From Treponema sp. (GTDB taxonomy: Bacteria > Spirochaetota > Spirochaetia > Treponematales > Breznakiellaceae), in contig WQSN01000006.1 of NCBI GenBank assembly GCA_009787835.1, positions 23,538 to 87,537 on the forward strand: DNA of 64,000 nucleotides, given 5' to 3'. A model generated the notes under the pieces. That model was given only the letters and a program-made list of their open reading frames with translations. It had not been told where the DNA came from and did no database searches. The position numbers and the translations under genes are program-made. Below are positions 28,629 to 39,346 of this stretch, piece after piece (positions within the stretch are counted from its first letter, which is position 1; the number at the start of each line of letters is the position of its first letter).

Positions 28629-29973
28629 AAACATCATTGAACAGGCCGCTGCCCTTCAGTTGCAGGAAGATATTCTTTCCCGCCGGCTTGCTCCGTCAAT
28701 GCTGTTCTTCGGCCCATCAGAATCGGGAAAAAGCAGCGCGGCACTGGAACTCGCGCGCATTCTTTCCTGCGAAGAAGACGCTTCCTGGAAATGTTACTGC
28801 CCTTCCTGTGAAAGCCACCGTTATCTGCAACACAGCGATTTATTAATTCTGGGTTCCCGTCCTTTTTCTGCGGAAATTTCCGCCTGCTGTTCCGCGTTTT
28901 TGCGCAGCCCGGCAAGCTCAGGCGCAAAAATACTTTTTATCCGCTCTTTGCGCAAACTCCAGATTCGCTTCTCCGCTGTTCTGCTGGAGGATGATCCAAA
29001 ACTTGGAAAAGTCTCTCCTTTGCTGCAGGCGCTTGAGGAAGGATTAAACGGGTTCTGGACAGCCGGCGCAGACATAACCGGAAATGCGCTGGAAAAATTA
29101 TGCGGCTCATTGGTTAAAGACGCGCTTTCCCTGGCAGATGCGGGGTTAAGCGGCAATATTCCCATTGGACACATAAGGCGCGCCGCTTACTGGTGCAGGC
29201 TTGCGCCTAACGGCAGGCGCAAAACCCTGTTAATAGAGAACGCGGAAAACATGAGGGACGACGCGTGCAATTCGCTTTTAAAATTGCTTGAAGAGCCGCC
29301 CGATACTGTTACCATTGTTCTAACATCGCAGAGGCGCGAAGCTGTTATTCCTACAATTTTATCGCGCCTGCGGCCTTATCGTTTCCTGAAAAGAAGCGCG
29401 GAAAGCGAGAAAGAAGTTCTGCGCAGGGTGTTCCAGGAAACATCAGGCGCGAATTACCCAAAAACGGAAGGCTCGTTAATCAGCGCTTACCTTGACTCCT
29501 TTATGACAGGCAGCGCGGAAAAACTGTATCCCCTTGCCGCATGGTTTATCGTTTCCATCGCGCGTATAACCGCGGCGGAGCTTAAAAAAAACGGATCTGA
29601 CATTCCATGGATTATAAACTCTCTCGGAGAACGTTATGCGCAAGCCGCGCCTCCGCAGCTTATGGAATTAAAATCCATAAAGATTCAGGTTGTTGTTAAA
29701 ACGGTTATTGCGGAAAGCGGTAATTTTGAAGACGGATCATTTCCGCGGTTCCTGAATATCTGTCTGGGATTAATCGCGGATGCCGCGCGTAAATCAGGAG
29801 ACCCGGGGTTTATTGCGTATAACGATATATTGAAAAGGCACATAAGCGAAGCCGAAACCGCGACAGGCGTTTTAAATCAGGGCATAACACTTGCATTGGA
29901 AGCGCTTGTATATAAAATAAAAACCGCTATTCCAAAAATAACCGCGGCAGGCGCTTTTTACGCCAGGGGATGA
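28621..29973 (+). CDS. DNA polymerase III delta'-like (clamp loader) ATPase
   Basis: FFGPSESGKSSAALELARIL, CPSCESH, LLIENAENMRDDACNSLLKLLEEPPDTVTIVLTSQRREAVIPTILSRLRPYRF. Confidence 0.85.
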   Translation: MFENIIEQAAALQLQEDILSRRLAPSMLFFGPSESGKSSAALELARILSCEEDASWKCYCPSCESHRYLQHSDLLILGSRPFSAEISACCSAFLRSPASSGAKILFIRSLRKLQIRFSAVLLEDDPKLGKVSPLLQALEEGLNGFWTAGADITGNALEKLCGSLVKDALSLADAGLSGNIPIGHIRRAAYWCRLAPNGRRKTLLIENAENMRDDACNSLLKLLEEPPDTVTIVLTSQRREAVIPTILSRLRPYRFLKRSAESEKEVLRRVFQETSGANYPKTEGSLISAYLDSFMTGSAEKLYPLAAWFIVSIARITAAELKKNGSDIPWIINSLGERYAQAAPPQLMELKSIKIQVVVKTVIAESGNFEDGSFPRFLNICLGLIADAARKSGDPGFIAYNDILKRHISEAETATGVLNQGITLALEALVYKIKTAIPKITAAGAFYARG

Positions 29974-29974
29974 T

Positions 29975-31141
29975 ATGGTTGATTTCTACCGGCGGGCGCT
30001 GAAAAAACTTGATAAGCTTGACACTGAACAGCGCCGCGAACTTTTGGTTTCCGCCGTTACCGAAATCAGCCTTTTTGAGAATGTGCTGGATTCCATAGAC
30101 AAGGGCATTATTGTCTGCGATGTTGAATATAATCTTATAATGGCCAATAAATGCGCCCAGAGGCTTATACCCATGAACTGTACGGAGGGCATTAAATTAA
30201 ACGCCGCAATCAGGGATGAACTGCTTGTAGAGACTTTCAGAGACATACTGCTGAACAGGGAAAGGGTAACAGACAGGGAAGTGGATGTCGAATATCAAGG
30301 GCGCAGCAGGCTGCTTTCCGTTAATGTGGTTCCGCTAGTTCATGATCGTCACATAACGGGTACCCTCATTTACATGGAAGATATTACAGAAAAGCGCAGG
30401 GTGGAGTCCCGCCTGCGAAGAGCCGAAAACCTCGCGAGTCTGACCACTCTAGCCGCAGGCGTTGCGCATGAAATTAAAAATCCCCTTGGTTCCATTTCCA
30501 TTCATCTTCAGCTTTTGCAGAAGACTCTGGCTAAGAAAAATAAATCATCAGATAAAGCGATGGACAAGTATTTTGACGTGCTGAAGGAAGAGGTATACAG
30601 GCTTAACCGCATTGTTGTGGATTTCCTTTTTGCTGTGCGCCCGATGGCTCTTGAACTGCGCGAGGGCGACATTAATGCGCTTGTGACAAAGATAGTGGAA
30701 TTTGTGCGTCTGGAAATGGAACAGTCGCATATTCTGTGCCTCCTTGAACTTGATGAAAACCTGCCGAAGGTTTTAATGGATGAACGTTATATGAAACAGG
30801 CCATTCTGAATCTTGTTACAAACGCGCGCGCCGCGATGCCTGACGGCGGCGTTTTTACAATCGCTACAAACCGCATGGAGAACGAAATACAGATTTTAAT
30901 CTGCGATACCGGAATTGGAATTAGCAGGGAAAACCTTGTAAAGATATTTGATCCGTATTTTACCACAAAGGAAACGGGCACAGGGCTGGGCCTTACCCAG
31001 GTTTATAAAATAATCAGGGAACATCAGGGTGAAATATCAGTTGACGCCGCTCCGGGAGAAGGCACTGAATTTGAAATTATTCTGCCCGTGCCGCGCAGGG
31101 AAACGCGCATGATTGCGTTTAACGAAGGAGACCTAAAATGA
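29975..31141 (+). CDS. PAS-domain sensor histidine kinase (NtrB-like)
   Basis: LAAGVAHEIKNPLGSISIHLQLL, NLVTNARAAMPDGG, DTGIGISRENLVKIFDPYFTTKETGTGLGL. Confidence 0.93.
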   Translation: MVDFYRRALKKLDKLDTEQRRELLVSAVTEISLFENVLDSIDKGIIVCDVEYNLIMANKCAQRLIPMNCTEGIKLNAAIRDELLVETFRDILLNRERVTDREVDVEYQGRSRLLSVNVVPLVHDRHITGTLIYMEDITEKRRVESRLRRAENLASLTTLAAGVAHEIKNPLGSISIHLQLLQKTLAKKNKSSDKAMDKYFDVLKEEVYRLNRIVVDFLFAVRPMALELREGDINALVTKIVEFVRLEMEQSHILCLLELDENLPKVLMDERYMKQAILNLVTNARAAMPDGGVFTIATNRMENEIQILICDTGIGISRENLVKIFDPYFTTKETGTGLGLTQVYKIIREHQGEISVDAAPGEGTEFEIILPVPRRETRMIAFNEGDLK

Positions 31142-32499
31142 ATTTCCGCCTTCTTATAATTGATGATGAGAAAAATATCCGCGAAGGTCTGGCAGAATCG
31201 CTTAACATGGACGGTTACGATGTGGTATGCGCGGCGGACGGCGATGAGGGATGGGAACGTTTCTGCAGCGGTGATATTGATCTTGTAATTTCCGACTTGA
31301 AAATGCCGGGACTGGGCGGAGACGAGCTGATGCGCAGGATACTCGCTCAGGCGCCGGGGTTCCCTGTGATCATTCTTACCGGTCACGGTTCTGTGGAAAG
31401 CGCTGTAGCTGCGATGAGGGACGGCGCATGGGATTTCCTTACAAAACCTGTTGAGCTTGATCATCTTTCGCTCATTGTTAAGCGCGCTCTTGAAAACCGC
31501 GAACTTGTTTTTCAGCACCGCAGAATGGTAGAAGAGCTTGAAAGACAGAAACAGTTTAAATCAATTATAGGCAATTCGCGCGGCATCCGTGAAAATTTTG
31601 ACATCATGAACAGGGCTGCGCCTTCAAAAGCTTCAATACTGATTACAGGCGAATCGGGGGTGGGCAAGGAACTGGTCGCGAACGCGATACATGAACTTTC
31701 TCCGCGAAAAGACAAGCCGCTTGTTAAGGTACACTGCGCCGCTTTATCCTCTACGCTTCTTGAAAGCGAACTTTTCGGCCATGAAAAGGGAGCGTTTACC
31801 GGCGCAATATCGCGCAGAAGGGGACGCTTTGAACTTGCTTCGGGCGGAACGCTTTTTTTGGACGAAATTGGAGAAATTGATCAAAACATACAAATAAAAC
31901 TGCTCAGGGTGCTTCAGGAAAAAAACTTTGAAAGGGTTGGAGGAGAACAGACTGTTGAAACCGATGTGCGCATCTTAACAGCTACCAACAGGGATTTAAA
32001 AGCTGAAATTGAAAAGGGCAATTTCCGCGAAGACCTGTACTTCCGTCTGAATGTGGTTAACATACATGTTCCTCCGTTACGCGAAAGAAAAGACGATATT
32101 CCTGTTTTGGCCGCCGCTTTTATGAAGGAGTTTGCCCATGAAAACGGAAAAACAATCGAAGGCATACACGAAAAAGCGCGATCTCTTTTTTACGCCTACG
32201 ACTGGCCGGGTAATATCCGCGAACTGCGCAACTGCATGGAAAGCGCAGTTGTCATGTGCCGCTCCAGCATAATTACTGTTGACGATCTGCCTCCCGCCCT
32301 TCGCAACAAAGACGGTGAAGAATGGATTTCAATCAGGCTTGGATCGAGCATGAATGAATGTGAGAAAATAATTATCCGCGACACTCTTTCGCATAACAGG
32401 GGAAACAAGAGCAAAACCGCTGAAACGCTTGAAATAGGACGCAAGACGCTGATACGAAAACTTTCAGAATATGAACTAGACATACAGGAAGAACAATAG
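31138..32499 (+). CDS. Sigma-54-dependent response regulator (NtrC-like)
   Basis: Receiver DLVISDLKMPG; GESGVGKELVANAIHELS; GAFTGA; C-terminal HTH NRGNKSKTAETLEIGRKTLIRKL. Confidence 0.95.
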   Translation: MNFRLLIIDDEKNIREGLAESLNMDGYDVVCAADGDEGWERFCSGDIDLVISDLKMPGLGGDELMRRILAQAPGFPVIILTGHGSVESAVAAMRDGAWDFLTKPVELDHLSLIVKRALENRELVFQHRRMVEELERQKQFKSIIGNSRGIRENFDIMNRAAPSKASILITGESGVGKELVANAIHELSPRKDKPLVKVHCAALSSTLLESELFGHEKGAFTGAISRRRGRFELASGGTLFLDEIGEIDQNIQIKLLRVLQEKNFERVGGEQTVETDVRILTATNRDLKAEIEKGNFREDLYFRLNVVNIHVPPLRERKDDIPVLAAAFMKEFAHENGKTIEGIHEKARSLFYAYDWPGNIRELRNCMESAVVMCRSSIITVDDLPPALRNKDGEEWISIRLGSSMNECEKIIIRDTLSHNRGNKSKTAETLEIGRKTLIRKLSEYELDIQEEQ

Positions 32500-32563
32500 A
32501 GGTGATTCCCGTTAAGGACACCGGAAACCATTTAGACCTCTTAAAATCCCAGAAATTATTTAT

Positions 32564-33079
32564 TTAGGGCCAAAGACTGCCTGCGGTCCGTTCATCTGTT
32601 CTCTGCCAGTACTGGCTGCGTCCGATGCCAAGACCGATCTCACCGCGCATTTCCAGAGTGTCGGCCTGGAAGTTTCTGCTGCCTGCTCTGGTTCCTGCCT
32701 GGTGGAAAATTATTCTGCAATTGTAGTCATTGCCGTCTTCGGGATTTATAATCCTGCCGCCTGTCCATTCGCCGTTCCTGTTGTTTTTAGTAAGCCCGAA
32801 AATCCAGGGAGTTCCGGCGACCGGCATTGTGTTTACTTTGCCGGAAACAGGGAAACCTCGGTAACTTTCCCTGCATTTATCGGCTATAACACCGCGGGGT
32901 TCTGTCGCTACGGACATAATCTTTCCATAAAGCTGGCTGTTTTCCAGGTAAATATGCCAGCCAGCTGTGACTTTTCCCGTTTTTTCATCAACGCTCAGCC
33001 AGAATCCTTCTACAGGTTCTGCGGAAAAACATAAACCGCAAACGGAAACGGCAAGAAATAAAGCAATGATTATTTTCAT
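32564..33079 (-). CDS. DUF2147-family secreted protein
   Basis: Signal peptide; EGFWLSVDEKTGKVTAGWHIYLENSQLYGKIMSV ... GRIINPEDGNDYNCRI. Confidence 0.75.
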   Translation of the reverse strand: MKIIIALFLAVSVCGLCFSAEPVEGFWLSVDEKTGKVTAGWHIYLENSQLYGKIMSVATEPRGVIADKCRESYRGFPVSGKVNTMPVAGTPWIFGLTKNNRNGEWTGGRIINPEDGNDYNCRIIFHQAGTRAGSRNFQADTLEMRGEIGLGIGRSQYWQRTDERTAGSLWP

Positions 33080-33158
33080 AAAATTTCTCCAGTTTGATTT
33101 TTTCAGTAAGACTGTTCTTTACAAGTATGGTACTCTGTACCTACTTTATTGACAAGTG

Positions 33159-33164
33159 TATAAT
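33159..33164 (+). promoter_or_regulatory. Predicted -10 element 6 nt before galM
   Basis: TATAAT-GTTCCC-ATG(33171); no Shine-Dalgarno; -35 weak. Confidence 0.45.
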
Positions 33165-33170
33165 GTTCCC

Positions 33171-34202
33171 ATGAAAATCGAAGAAGAAAAATTCGGGATG
33201 CTCTGTAACGGGAAAAAGGTAAAACTGTTTACGCTCAGCGCCGGCGACTTAAAAATTTCCATGATAAATTACGGCGCGACATGGACCAGCCTTGTAATAC
33301 CTTCCCGCAAGGGTGGAAGGGATGATGTGCTTTTGGGATATTCAGGTTTGGACGGCTATTTAAGCGATACAAAATTTTTTGGAGTTACTGTAGGCCGCTT
33401 CGCCAACCGCATCGGAGGCGCGTCTTTTTCATTGAACGGAAAAACTTATCACCTTAACGCAAATGATAATAAAAATAATCTTCATTCAGGATGGAGAGGT
33501 TTTGACAAGCAGATATGGAAAGCTGAAACTTATAAGGAAGATGACGGCGTGTATGTGCGCTTTGAGCTTGAAAGCCCTGACGGCGACTGCGGTTTTCCCG
33601 GTAATCTGAAAGCCGTAGTCAGTTACGGACTGACTAAATCGCATGAGCTGATAGCCGATTATCATGTTCAGGTTGATGTGCCGTGTCCCGTAAACCTTAC
33701 CAATCACGCGTATTTTAATTTAGCCGGAGAAGGGAAAGGCACTGTTCTCTCTCACGAAGTTACTTTGTATTCATCAACTTATGTTGAAGTTGATGATAAA
33801 GCCATTCCTACAGGCCGGTTAAATTCTGTCAAGGATACCGATTTCGATTTTCTGACAAACAGGGAAATCTGCTGCGGCGCTGTAGAAAAATTTTCAGGTT
33901 ATGATCACTGTTTTGTCGTGGACGGCCAGCCGGGTAAACTGCGCAACTGCGCCGATGTTTATGAACCGGGTTCCGGCAGATCCATGAGGATTTTTACAAC
34001 TCAGCCGGGTGTTCAGTTCTATACGGGAAATTTTCTTGACGGAAGCGCGGGCAAACAGGGATCACGTTATATTAAACATTCCGGTTTCTGTCTTGAGACC
34101 CAGCATTTTCCTGATACTCCAAATCAAAATGAATTTCCTTCGTGCATTTTTGGTCCGGATAAGGATTATCACGAAAAGACAGTATTTTCATTCGGGTTTT
34201 AA
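33171..34202 (+). CDS. galM: Aldose 1-epimerase
   Basis: GVTVGRFANRIGGASFSLNGKTYHLNANDNKNNLHSG, NLTNHAYFNLAG, GVQFYTGNFLDG; start moved from 33156 to 33171. Confidence 0.93.
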   Translation: MKIEEEKFGMLCNGKKVKLFTLSAGDLKISMINYGATWTSLVIPSRKGGRDDVLLGYSGLDGYLSDTKFFGVTVGRFANRIGGASFSLNGKTYHLNANDNKNNLHSGWRGFDKQIWKAETYKEDDGVYVRFELESPDGDCGFPGNLKAVVSYGLTKSHELIADYHVQVDVPCPVNLTNHAYFNLAGEGKGTVLSHEVTLYSSTYVEVDDKAIPTGRLNSVKDTDFDFLTNREICCGAVEKFSGYDHCFVVDGQPGKLRNCADVYEPGSGRSMRIFTTQPGVQFYTGNFLDGSAGKQGSRYIKHSGFCLETQHFPDTPNQNEFPSCIFGPDKDYHEKTVFSFGF

Positions 34203-34278
34203 TTGTTTCAGAACAACCTGTTAAATGCACGCATTATAAACACAGACATGCCGGCATAAATTTTATTTGGAAAAAATA

Positions 34279-34316
34279 TAACAAAAAATTATATTACTTT
34301 AATCCCTTGTTAATGG
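34279..34316 (+). promoter_or_regulatory. Putative response-regulator box upstream of the ABC exporter pair (copy 1)
   Basis: TAACAAAAAATTATATTACTTTAATCCCTTGTTAATGG; 33/38 identical to 40118..40155; TTAAT repeats 11 bp apart. Confidence 0.65.
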
Positions 34317-34368
34317 TATTCTTCTGTAATTGTATTTATTTTAAAACGATCATTAGGAGACAATTTCC

Positions 34369-36129
34369 ATGCTGAAGATTTTTAAATATCTTAAACCCAT
34401 AGAGTGGCTTATGGCGGGCGCCGGTTTGCTTTTTATTTTAACGCAGGTCTGGCTTGATTTAAAATCGCCCGAGTACATGGAGCGCATTACAATCCTTGTG
34501 CAAACGCCCGGCAGCGCTTTAAGCGAAATATGGCTCGCCGGAGCGATGATGCTTCTTTGCACATTGGGCAGTCTGGCCGCGACAATCATCGTCGGTTATT
34601 TCGCAGCTGTCATCGGCGCGAGGTTTTCAAGACGGCTCAGAAGCATGCTTTTTAATAAAGTGGAATCATTCTCCATGGAGGAAATTAGCAATTTTTCCAC
34701 TGACAGCCTTATTACGCGCTCCACAAACGATGTGGTGCAGATTCAAATGCTTGTTACAATGGGACTGCAGCTTATTGTAAAAGCGCCTGTCACTGCAGTT
34801 TGGGCGATTACCAAAATCGCGGGGAGAGGTTATGAATGGACAGCGGCAACGGGCGCAGCTGTGGCGGTTATAATTGTGATGGTCTGCTTCCTGATGATTT
34901 TCGTTATGCCAAAATTTAAAAAAATGCAGATGTTAATCGACAACATGAACCGCGTTACCCGAGAAAATCTTACAGGGCTCAGGGTTGTAAGAGCGTATAA
35001 CGCCGAGAATTATCAGGAAGAAAAATTCGAGCGCGCAAACAATGATCTTACGGGGACTCAGCTTTACACCAGCCGCGCGATGGCGTTCATGATGCCTGTA
35101 ATGGGATTTATCATGAGCGGAATAACGCTGGCCATTTACTGGATAGGCGCGCATCTGATTGACGCGGCGCAGGCAATGGACAGGCTGCCACTCTTTTCCA
35201 ACATGGTGGTTTTTTCCAGTTACGCTGTGTATGTGATCATGTCATTTATGATGCTTGTGATGATATTTATCATGCTCCCGCGCGCAAGCGTATCCGCCAA
35301 ACGCGTCTGCGAAGTGCTTGACGCCAAACCTTCCATCCTGGACGGCGTCAGATCCGAAGGACTGAGCGGAATGAAGGGCGAAGTTACATTTAAAAATGTA
35401 AGTTTTAAATACCCCAACGCCGCGGAGAATATGCTGGAAGATATAAGTTTTACGGTAAAGCAGGGACAGACTATCGCCTTTATCGGCTCCACAGGAAGCG
35501 GCAAGTCAACCCTGATAAATCTTGTTCCGCGTTTTTATGACGCGACTGACGGCGAGATTCTGGTTAACGGAGTAAATGTACGCGAGTACACGCAGGAGGC
35601 TCTTCATAACAAAATAGGTTATGTGCCGCAAAAAGCGGTGCTGTTTAAGGGTACAGTTTCGTCTAACATCGCGTACGGCGATAACGGAAGCGATGATTTT
35701 TGTGAAGAGGACATTAAAAAAGCCGCCGCTGTCGCGCAGGCCTGCGCGTTTGTGGAAGACATGGAAAACGGTTATCAGGCGCATGTCGCGCAGGGCGGCG
35801 CGAATGTTTCAGGCGGTCAGAAGCAGCGCCTGTCAATCGCCCGCGCGATCTGCCGAAAACCTGAGATTTATATATTTGACGATTCTTTTTCCGCGCTGGA
35901 TTATAAAACAGACAGGATTCTGCGCAGCGAGCTGAAAAAAGAAACTGCGGGCATTACCAGCATGATTGTAGCGCAGCGCATCGGAACCATAATGGACGCC
36001 GATCAAATTATTGTGCTTGACGAGGGCAGGATTGCCGGACGCGGCCGTCACAGGGAACTTCTGCAAAGCTGCGAAGTGTACAGGCAGATCGCAATGAGCC
36101 AATTGAGCGAGGAGGAACTAGCATCATGA
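34369..36129 (+). CDS. ABC exporter, fused permease-ATPase, subunit 1
   Basis: TM region plus IGSTGSGKSTLINLVPRFYD and VSGGQKQRLSIARAI. Confidence 0.93.
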   Translation: MLKIFKYLKPIEWLMAGAGLLFILTQVWLDLKSPEYMERITILVQTPGSALSEIWLAGAMMLLCTLGSLAATIIVGYFAAVIGARFSRRLRSMLFNKVESFSMEEISNFSTDSLITRSTNDVVQIQMLVTMGLQLIVKAPVTAVWAITKIAGRGYEWTAATGAAVAVIIVMVCFLMIFVMPKFKKMQMLIDNMNRVTRENLTGLRVVRAYNAENYQEEKFERANNDLTGTQLYTSRAMAFMMPVMGFIMSGITLAIYWIGAHLIDAAQAMDRLPLFSNMVVFSSYAVYVIMSFMMLVMIFIMLPRASVSAKRVCEVLDAKPSILDGVRSEGLSGMKGEVTFKNVSFKYPNAAENMLEDISFTVKQGQTIAFIGSTGSGKSTLINLVPRFYDATDGEILVNGVNVREYTQEALHNKIGYVPQKAVLFKGTVSSNIAYGDNGSDDFCEEDIKKAAAVAQACAFVEDMENGYQAHVAQGGANVSGGQKQRLSIARAICRKPEIYIFDDSFSALDYKTDRILRSELKKETAGITSMIVAQRIGTIMDADQIIVLDEGRIAGRGRHRELLQSCEVYRQIAMSQLSEEELAS

Positions 36130-37943
36130 GCGAACAGAGACCGCGCAGAAGAATGGGCCATCCAGGCCCCATGGGCGCTTTTGAAAAACCCAGGGACTTT
36201 AAGGGAACATGGAAGAAATTAATCACGTACTGCAAAAGATATATGCCTGTGATAATTGTATCGCTCTTTCTTGCGGGCATGGGAACAGTACTGCAGATCA
36301 TCGGGCCTGACATGCTGAAGGATATCACAAATGAAATAATGAAAGGCTTGCCCGCATCAGGCGCTATTGACATGAACGAGGTCGCGCGTATTGGGTTTAT
36401 TCTTGCCGCCTTCTATTCAGCCGCGCTGCTTTTAAATTTTATCCAGGGTTACATGATGGCGACCGTTACGCAAAATATCGGAAGAAACATGCGCACGGGT
36501 ATTTCCGCAAAAATCAACAGACTGCCCTTAAAGTATTTTGACAGGGTGAGCCACGGGGATATTTTAAGCCGCGTGACAAATGATGTGGATACGATAGGGC
36601 AGACAATGAATCAAAGCATCGGATCGCTTGTAACTTCCATAACGATGTTTCTGGGCGCCGCCGTTATGATGTTTTACAACAACTGGATAATGGCGTTAAC
36701 CGCAATTGGCGCGAGCGTTATGGGATTCGCCTGCATGGCGGGCATAATGAAAAAATCACAAAAATATTTTACGCGGCAGCAGAAGGATCTGGGAGAAGCC
36801 AACGGCCATGTGGAAGAAGTATATTCAGGCCACAATGTAGTTAAAGCGTATAACGGCAGGAAGGAAGCAAGGCGCGTATTTGAAAAAGTTAACAACAGCC
36901 TTTATGATTCAGGCTGGAAAAGCCAGTTCATGTCGTCGCTCATGATGCCGCTTATGCATTTTATCGGCAACTTCGGCTATGTGGCTGTCTGCGTGGCTGG
37001 AGCGGCCCTTGCAATGAGCGGAGCGATTACATTCGGAGTGATTGTCGCGTTCATGATCTACATACGCCTGTTTACTCAACCGCTCTCGCAGCTTGCACAG
37101 GTGTTTCAGAACCTGCAAAGAACAGCCGCCGCCGGCGAGCGCGTATTTGAATTTTTTGACGAGAGCGAAATGGAAGATGAGAGTCAGAAGACAATGCGGC
37201 TTGCCAATATAAAGGGCGATATTGAGTTCCGCAATGCAAGGTTTGGGTATGTTCCTGAAAAAACCATCATTCATAATTTTTCCGCCAGCATTAAAGCCGG
37301 GCAGAAGGTCGCCATTGTAGGACCCACAGGCGCCGGTAAAACAACAATTGTTAACCTGCTAATGCGTTTTTATGAGCTTAACGGCGGCGAAATTCTGTTA
37401 GACGGCATTCCGGTCAGCCGGACGCCGAGGGAGAATGTGCATGAACAATTCTGCATGGTGCTGCAGGATACATGGCTGTTTGAAGGTACAATCAGGGAAA
37501 ATGTCGTTTATTGTAAACAGGGTGTGACAGATGAACAGGTAGAGACCGCCTGCAAAGCCGTAGGGCTGCATCGTTTTATCAGAACTTTGCCGCAGGGTTA
37601 TGACACGCATCTCAATGACAAGGCAAATCTTTCGCAGGGGCAGAAGCAGCTTTTGACAATTGCCCGCGCAATGATTCAAAACGCGCCGATGTTAATCCTG
37701 GACGAAGCGACAAGTTCTGTTGATACGCGCACCGAGCATCTCATTCAGAAAGCGATGGATAAGATAACCATTAGCCGCACATCATTTGTTATTGCTCACC
37801 GCCTGTCTACAATCAGAAACGCGGATTTAATTCTTGTAATGAAAGACGGAGATATTATCGAAAGCGGCAGCCACAGGGAACTGTTGAATAAGGGCGGCTT
37901 CTACCATGAACTCTACAACAGCCAGTTTGAAGGCGCAGCGTGA
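36126..37943 (+). CDS. ABC exporter, fused permease-ATPase, subunit 2
   Basis: TM region plus VGPTGAGKTTIVNLLMRFYE and LSQGQKQLLTIARAM; 4-nt overlap with subunit 1. Confidence 0.93.
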   Translation: MSEQRPRRRMGHPGPMGAFEKPRDFKGTWKKLITYCKRYMPVIIVSLFLAGMGTVLQIIGPDMLKDITNEIMKGLPASGAIDMNEVARIGFILAAFYSAALLLNFIQGYMMATVTQNIGRNMRTGISAKINRLPLKYFDRVSHGDILSRVTNDVDTIGQTMNQSIGSLVTSITMFLGAAVMMFYNNWIMALTAIGASVMGFACMAGIMKKSQKYFTRQQKDLGEANGHVEEVYSGHNVVKAYNGRKEARRVFEKVNNSLYDSGWKSQFMSSLMMPLMHFIGNFGYVAVCVAGAALAMSGAITFGVIVAFMIYIRLFTQPLSQLAQVFQNLQRTAAAGERVFEFFDESEMEDESQKTMRLANIKGDIEFRNARFGYVPEKTIIHNFSASIKAGQKVAIVGPTGAGKTTIVNLLMRFYELNGGEILLDGIPVSRTPRENVHEQFCMVLQDTWLFEGTIRENVVYCKQGVTDEQVETACKAVGLHRFIRTLPQGYDTHLNDKANLSQGQKQLLTIARAMIQNAPMLILDEATSSVDTRTEHLIQKAMDKITISRTSFVIAHRLSTIRNADLILVMKDGDIIESGSHRELLNKGGFYHELYNSQFEGAA

Positions 37944-37949
37944 CAATAT

Positions 37950-39335
37950 CTAGCGGATAACAGGAATTGTGATGATAAAATTTGTTCCGTTCCCTTTTTC
38001 CGATACCGCGGAAATGGACCAGCCGTGGTAATCTACAACCCATTTGACTACCGATAAACCCAGGCCCATGCCCTGTTCCCGCCGGGAAGAAGAGCCCCTG
38101 TAGAACATCTCAAAAATATGGGGAAGATCTTCGCTTTCCAGTCCCGGCCCATTATCGCTTACGGTAAGTTCTATTGTCTTATCATAAACATCATCCGGGT
38201 CTGCCTGCGATGAGCGAAGGTTTCCTTCCTTAAAAGCGCCAATCAGGCGGATAACGGATCCATTTGGCGTATAACGTACCGCGTTGTGAATTAAATTTTC
38301 AAAAGCGCGGAAGGCGATCTTTTCGTCCATTTGAATGAAAATATTTTCAGGCAGGTTTATTTCATGTATCAGCGTATGCTGAAGAAGTTCAACGTCATTT
38401 TTTAAAATTTTTACCAGGTTATGCAGAAAGACAGACAGGCTAATGTGTTCAAGTTTTGTCCGCCATTCTCCGGTTTCCATGCGCACATAGTTGATAAGAT
38501 CATTTATCATGTTCTCCAGCTGATCCGTCTTGGCGGTGATGATCTCAACAGCTTCCGCGCGGGAGGCTGCATCGGATGCGATGCCGTCTTCAATCGCTTC
38601 GGCATATCCCTTGATCAGCGCCAGGGGCGTTTTTAAATCGTGCGTAATCCCCATTATAAAACGCGAACGCCTCAGTTCATCCTCTTTCAAGGCGTCGCGC
38701 ATTTTGTTTAACGATTTGGTAAGGGAAATAATTTCATTGCTGCCCTTTACTTCAATTTTATAATCCAGCTCCCCTTCGGCTATACGGCGGGTTGCTATTT
38801 CCAAAACCTTTACAGAGCGCGTAATGTTCCGAGTGATGACAATGGACATGCAGATGGAAAAGACCGTTAATAAGCCATTGAGGACAATGATAACAATGGC
38901 GGGGATAAAGATTGGAAGCAGCCTGTTTCTGTCCGGCCTGTCATATAAATTGACAAGTATGTAGCCTTCAATTTCCTCCCTGCCCAGTGAGTAAAATGAA
39001 AACTGTTTATCTCCCAATAACGGCAGTATATCTTCCCATTCCGTAATGACCCCGGAGCTGAAGGCCGGGATATCAGAATACAGAACAAGAAAATTTTCGT
39101 TAAAAATCACGACATCGCCGATGATCCTGTAACGTCTTGCGTAGTTCATCATGGAGTCCCATGTATTGGCATTAAGGTTTTCCTGAAGCAGAACTGAAAT
39201 ATCTTCATAAGCCGGTAAGCCCGATGTATCTTCTCCGTCAATAAACTGGCGGTGAATAGCCGATGCAAGAATTATTAGCAGCGGAACCGCCACAATGCCC
39301 GCGATTAAAAGCCTTGCCTGCGTTTGTATTTTCAT
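37950..39335 (-). CDS. Sensor histidine kinase with HAMP domain
   Basis: RRIAEGELDYKIEVKGSNEIISLTKSLNKM, ITHDLKTPLALIKGYAEAIEDG, GMGLGLSVVKWVVDYHG. Confidence 0.94.
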   Translation of the reverse strand: MKIQTQARLLIAGIVAVPLLIILASAIHRQFIDGEDTSGLPAYEDISVLLQENLNANTWDSMMNYARRYRIIGDVVIFNENFLVLYSDIPAFSSGVITEWEDILPLLGDKQFSFYSLGREEIEGYILVNLYDRPDRNRLLPIFIPAIVIIVLNGLLTVFSICMSIVITRNITRSVKVLEIATRRIAEGELDYKIEVKGSNEIISLTKSLNKMRDALKEDELRRSRFIMGITHDLKTPLALIKGYAEAIEDGIASDAASRAEAVEIITAKTDQLENMINDLINYVRMETGEWRTKLEHISLSVFLHNLVKILKNDVELLQHTLIHEINLPENIFIQMDEKIAFRAFENLIHNAVRYTPNGSVIRLIGAFKEGNLRSSQADPDDVYDKTIELTVSDNGPGLESEDLPHIFEMFYRGSSSRREQGMGLGLSVVKWVVDYHGWSISAVSEKGNGTNFIITIPVIR

Positions 39336-39346
39336 GCAGCCTTCTG